A stretch of DNA of 11,010 nucleotides. Origin: Rhexocercosporidium sp. MPI-PUGE-AT-0058. Taxonomy: Eukaryota > Ascomycota > Leotiomycetes > Helotiales. The stretch is from NCBI GenBank assembly GCA_020746875.1, contig JAGTJL010000058.1:1-11010 (forward strand), written 5' to 3'. Each line of letters begins with the position of its first letter. Positions within the stretch are counted from its first letter, which is position 1. The notes beneath the pieces were generated by a model. It had not been told where the DNA came from. It saw only the letters and a list, made by a program, of their open reading frames with translations, and did not search any database. Both the position numbers and the translations under genes were made by a program. Positions 7,767 to 11,010 of the stretch are shown piece after piece.

Positions 7767-8757
7767 TAACCGCTGACTTATAATAAGTTAAGGCTATTAT
7801 TAATAATAAAAAGAAAGTCGTTATTAAGGCACGACTGTCGGCTACTCCCGTCCCCGCTCTTACTCCTCGCCGTGCCGCTGCTATTCCCCGGGCTTTAAAG
7901 CAGCTAATAAGTACTTATATAGTAGTTTATTTAAGCTATATTAATAGCGCCCTTTAAATAAAAGGTAATAATTAATATTATAATACCGTTAAAAAGGGTA
8001 TTCGTTATTTTATTTACTCGTCCGGCCACAAGTATATAATTACTCTCGCTATTACTTAGGCTCCTTTCCTTATATATTATAATACGTTAGAAAATAAAAT
8101 TAACAAAAAGGTAAGTCGATTTAATTATTTTTTTCTTGCTTTTTAATTTATTATTAATTTTTTTAAGAGCTAAAGTAATTAAGAATCCCGGTCTATGTCG
8201 CTTTTAAAGGTAATAATATTAGTGGAGCTACTATTACTAGCGCTATTATTAGTTTTAGTAATAGAGTTGCTTTAGGAGCTATTAATAGATTCGGAGGTAA
8301 TAATAGAGATAATAATAATAAAGAAAACAGTGAGTTATTCGCTTTATTTTTAGAAAATTAAATTAATTTAATTAATCTCTTAAAAGAAAAAGAAAAGCCT
8401 TTAACTACTTTTATAGCTTATGTTCGTGTTATTAAAGAGAAGATTACTGCCGCTGCAAGTGCTCTTTTTATTAAGAAAGATAATAAAGGAGTAGCTGATT
8501 ATTTTGCTATTACTACTATTACTAAAGCTACTCGCGCCTATAGTCTTAACCTTAGTGTTCTGGCCTTTTAAGTTATATTTACTCGTGGAGTTATTTTTAC
8601 TCTTAAATAAGAAGCTTAAACTGCTCGCGTTAAGGAGTTAGTTAATGTAATAACTAGTGCTTTAGGCGAGCTAGTTTAGGAGGTTTTAAGCCTTTTACCT
8701 TTTAATAAATAAGCTGCTTTTTTATTTTTTAAGGCTTAAGAATCTTTTACTTTTTAA
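7763..8757 (+). pseudogene. RIP-inactivated ORF of an unidentified repeat element
   Basis: One frame is readable from 7763 to 8110 and, after a 59-nt intron (8111-8169, GTAAGT donor, AGAG acceptor), from 8170 to 8757. It is broken only by TAA or TAG (for example 8359, 8568, 8755), each one CpA-to-TpA step from CAA or CAG. The text is protein-like: a basic, Pro/Ala-rich N-terminal part (TPVPALTPRRAAAIPRAL), then KKGIRYFIYSSGHKY, and after the intron LRIPVYVAFKGNNISGATIT, ALFIKKDNKGVADYFAITT and ARVKELVNVITSALGELV. The original would have been at least about 310 residues. I do not recognise the family. It may be a structural or accessory protein of a transposon, or a multicopy host gene caught by RIP. 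Confidence 0.55.
8111..8169 (+). other. Probable intron in the RIP-inactivated ORF (59 nt)
   Basis: A consensus GTAAGT donor follows an AAG codon, a T-rich tract fills the middle, and an AG acceptor at 8168-8169 restores the protein-like frame (CTA AAG TAA TTA AGA ATC CCG). Its presence suggests the element's ORF was a spliced gene before decay. Confidence 0.45.
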
Positions 8758-9017
8758 GTGTCCTTTTATATTTTAAAAACTAAAACTTATATTTGCTTTT
8801 AAATTAAAAAATCGTTAAAAGTAATTAACTCTTTAAAATATAATAATTTATATTCTTAAGCTTAATTAATTTTTAATAAAATAAAATTATAAATGGAAAT
8901 TTATAAAAGAGAATTTTATAAAAGAATATATAATAATATAAATAAAGCTCTTTAATTAAAAAGTAAGCTTATTATATAATTACTTTAAAAATAAATGAAA
9001 AGCAAAGAATATATATA

Positions 9018-9665
9018 AAAGACTGCTTTAAAGCGAGTCTCTTAAAGGAGTTACTTTAGTTAAGCACAAATATTTACTAAGTTAATAAAAGTAATAAATA
9101 CTTTAAATTTCTACCGAAAAAGGTTTTTAATAAGTTTATTAGCCGGTATATAATTTATAAAAAGATATTTTATTATAAAAGTGCCCTTTTAAAACTCTTA
9201 GCGTAATTATATATTCTGAATATTAACGTGGCGTAACTTAGTGGAAATACGCTAATTTTTCCTAACGATTAACCGAATTATTTATTAATTATTATAAAAA
9301 ATTAATTAAACTACTCTTATATTAAGGCGTAATTCTTAAAAGAATCGCTAAAGTATTATAAGTTCCTTATCGATGCGCTTAACTTTAAGAAGCTCTACTT
9401 ATATTATAAACGTAATAATTATATTTTATAAAGCTACTTTTTAAAAAATTAAACCTTTAAAAAATATAAAAATATATTTATTAAAAGATCGCTTTATTTT
9501 AATATCGTTTATAAAAAAAGTATTTAATATTATTATAAAGTAGGAGTTGCGCAGCTTATAATTATAAGTAATTATTAAAAAACGAGTGCTAAAAAAGTAA
9601 TAAATTATTTAATTAATTATAATTAAGTGCTCTCGGGAAGGACTAATTAAGAAATGAGAAAACTT
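9018..9665 (+). pseudogene. Second possible RIP-inactivated ORF, identity unknown
   Basis: One plus-strand frame is interrupted only by TAA/TAG at roughly 20-codon spacing and keeps protein-like stretches such as LSGNTLIFPND, YYKFLIDALNFKKLYLYYKR and KKVINYLINYN followed by VLSGRTN and EMRKL. The same frame continues with less convincing text to about 10920 without a TGA, but TGA is depleted throughout this block, so that alone proves little. It could be the second ORF of the same element as 7763-8757. No motif identifies it, and the AT bias makes Lys/Asn/Tyr/Leu-rich translations look protein-like by chance. Confidence 0.33.
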
Positions 9666-10914
9666 TAAAGTAATAAAAGCGACGTTTACGCGTAATATAA
9701 TTATAATATAAAGCATTAATTTAACTTTTTCTTAAAATTCCTTAATTTAAACTTAAGTGGCTTATTTTTAATTCTTTAATAGCTCGACTTAAAGTAATAA
9801 TATACTTAGGCAATTTCTATTTATTAACTTAAATTAAAGAGTAATCTTTTAAATATAAGTGTCGTATATTAAAGAAATAGTCTTTATTAATCGATTTTTA
9901 ATAATATAAACGCCTAAGAATTACTTCGTTTACTTTCCTTTAGTAAGCTTATATATTATATTTAAGCCGTTAATAATTAATTTGGCGTCTTTAAAAGCCG
10001 AAGTATAATAAAGCATTTAAATATTATTAATATAAAATATTATAAATATTATACGTTATTCGTTTATAAATATATAAGGCTCTTTTTTATAAGTAATTAA
10101 CGCTAAAGTTGTTAAAGTATAAGTAAAGTCACCGTATTATAACGTCAATAAGTCCTTAAGTCTGTAAAGTACGCGATTAACTTTTATTATTATTTCGTCT
10201 TATTTAAAACCGTTTAATAAATAATAGCGTATATAAACACTTGTCTTACTTTGTTTAGCATTAATAAAAGCATTTATTATATTAAATTAAATTATTTTTA
10301 AATTAAATTAAGTTATAATAATTATAGCGGTTCTAAAGGAGTAAGTAATTAAAATAATTATATAAATTAATAAAATTAACGTTTTAAGTTATAAATCTCC
10401 TCTTATAACGACTCGGGAGTAATAGTAAGTTAAATACTTTAATAAATCGACTTTGGCGTGAAATACTTATTTTAAGAGAATTAATTACTTAATAATAAAA
10501 GTGTATTTAACGACTTTTTAATAGTTACGCGACTTAAGGTTAATAATTTCCTTAATAACGTCGGCTCGGAAGTGCTTTTTTAACGAGTAATCCCTAAGGT
10601 TTCTTTAATTTAATAAGTCCTTAAGTATTTATAATTAATAAATCCGTAAGAGCTTAATTAATTGTCGAATTTCGATATTTTTAAATATAAACGTTAATAT
10701 AATAACGTAAATTATATTTAAGTCTTTTCCGTCTTTTTGCACTAGTTCTTAATTAAGTTAAAAAGTCCTTAGAAAATCCTTTAAGTATTCGTAATTATTT
10801 AACGGTTATAATAATTTTATAATTAACTTTTTAATAATTATTATATAAACGCTTCGATTCGGTTTTATTATTTTATTATTAACTCGAGTCTTTCGACTTT
10901 TATTAATTACTCAG

Positions 10915-10930
10915 TTTTTTTTTTTTTTTT
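10915..10930. repeat. Poly-T tract (16 bases)
   Basis: An uninterrupted run of 16 T lies near the right edge. Read on the minus strand it is poly-A, which could be the tail of a retroposed sequence, but no element end is visible next to it and such runs are common in AT-rich DNA. Confidence 0.85.
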
Positions 10931-11010
10931 AAGAGGTTTAAGTAGGCCGGAATTTAATTTAATTAAAGCTGGGAGTAATAAACGTAAACTTAATTCTTTG
11001 TTTTCTTTTA

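Larger units (their letters stand above)
7420..11010. repeat. RIP-degraded repeat / transposon graveyard
   Basis: About 3.6 kb of very AT-rich sequence is dominated by TpA steps, with few CpA or TpG. Remaining C residues mostly precede C, G or T. TGA is nearly absent while TAA and TAG are abundant, as expected when CpA becomes TpA on both strands. These are the marks of repeat-induced point mutation, a fungal defence acting on duplicated DNA before meiosis. The right boundary lies outside the window. I could not identify the original element: no reverse transcriptase, integrase or transposase motif survives that I would defend, and no terminal repeats were found. Confidence 0.82.

Noticed and set aside
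9000..11010. Retrotransposon reverse transcriptase on the minus strand
   Set aside because: A VQKDGKDL-like string near 10730 recalls the KKDG motif of gypsy elements, but no other RT, RNase H or integrase motif follows in order, so one short match is not enough.
1..11010. tRNA, rRNA or other structured RNA genes
   Set aside because: No cloverleaf with B-box sequence or rRNA-like stretch was seen on either strand by eye.

Overview
The window looks like accessory chromatin of a filamentous ascomycete (Pezizomycotina). Three things point there: short 48-80 nt spliceosomal introns, a HET/NB-ARC/TPR receptor of the fungal NLR type, and a long AT-rich block degraded in the manner of repeat-induced point mutation (RIP; C:G to T:A, mainly at CpA). 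The species cannot be told from the sequence.

Layout. 1-612 has no gene I can support, only a 20-base poly-C tract. 613-1666 (+) is a broken gene. Its reading frames still spell a fungal cytidine-deaminase-like protein of the OTT_1508 type, but it carries at least five stops and two or more frame changes. 2090-2851 (-) is the 3' part of a spliced gene I do not recognise, ending in two predicted membrane helices. 2860-3407 may hold scraps of its upstream exons. 3408-6505 (-) is the main gene: a three-exon fungal NLR of about 989 residues with an N-terminal HET domain, a central NB-ARC ATPase and a C-terminal array of near-identical 42-residue TPRs. Its likely TATA box is at 6664-6670. From about 6815 the base composition drops sharply. 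6815-7420 is AT-rich but still holds some CpA-containing pockets. 7420-11010 is strongly RIP-like. Inside it at least one long former ORF (7763-8757, +) can be read in one exon-intron-exon path broken only by TAA/TAG. A second, weaker former ORF starts near 9018.

How the parts relate. The NLR is the only complete and apparently functional gene. Proteins of this architecture are known or suspected to act in heterokaryon incompatibility and innate-type recognition: the repeat array senses, NB-ARC is the nucleotide switch, and HET is the cell-death effector. The array shows the marks of fast repeat evolution, namely an exact 188-bp duplicated stretch at a 252-bp offset and variation confined to a few repeat positions. 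The dead deaminase-like gene, the membrane-protein gene and the RIP-destroyed repeat next to it suggest a fast-evolving immune or conflict-type island. Any functional link between these neighbours is inference.
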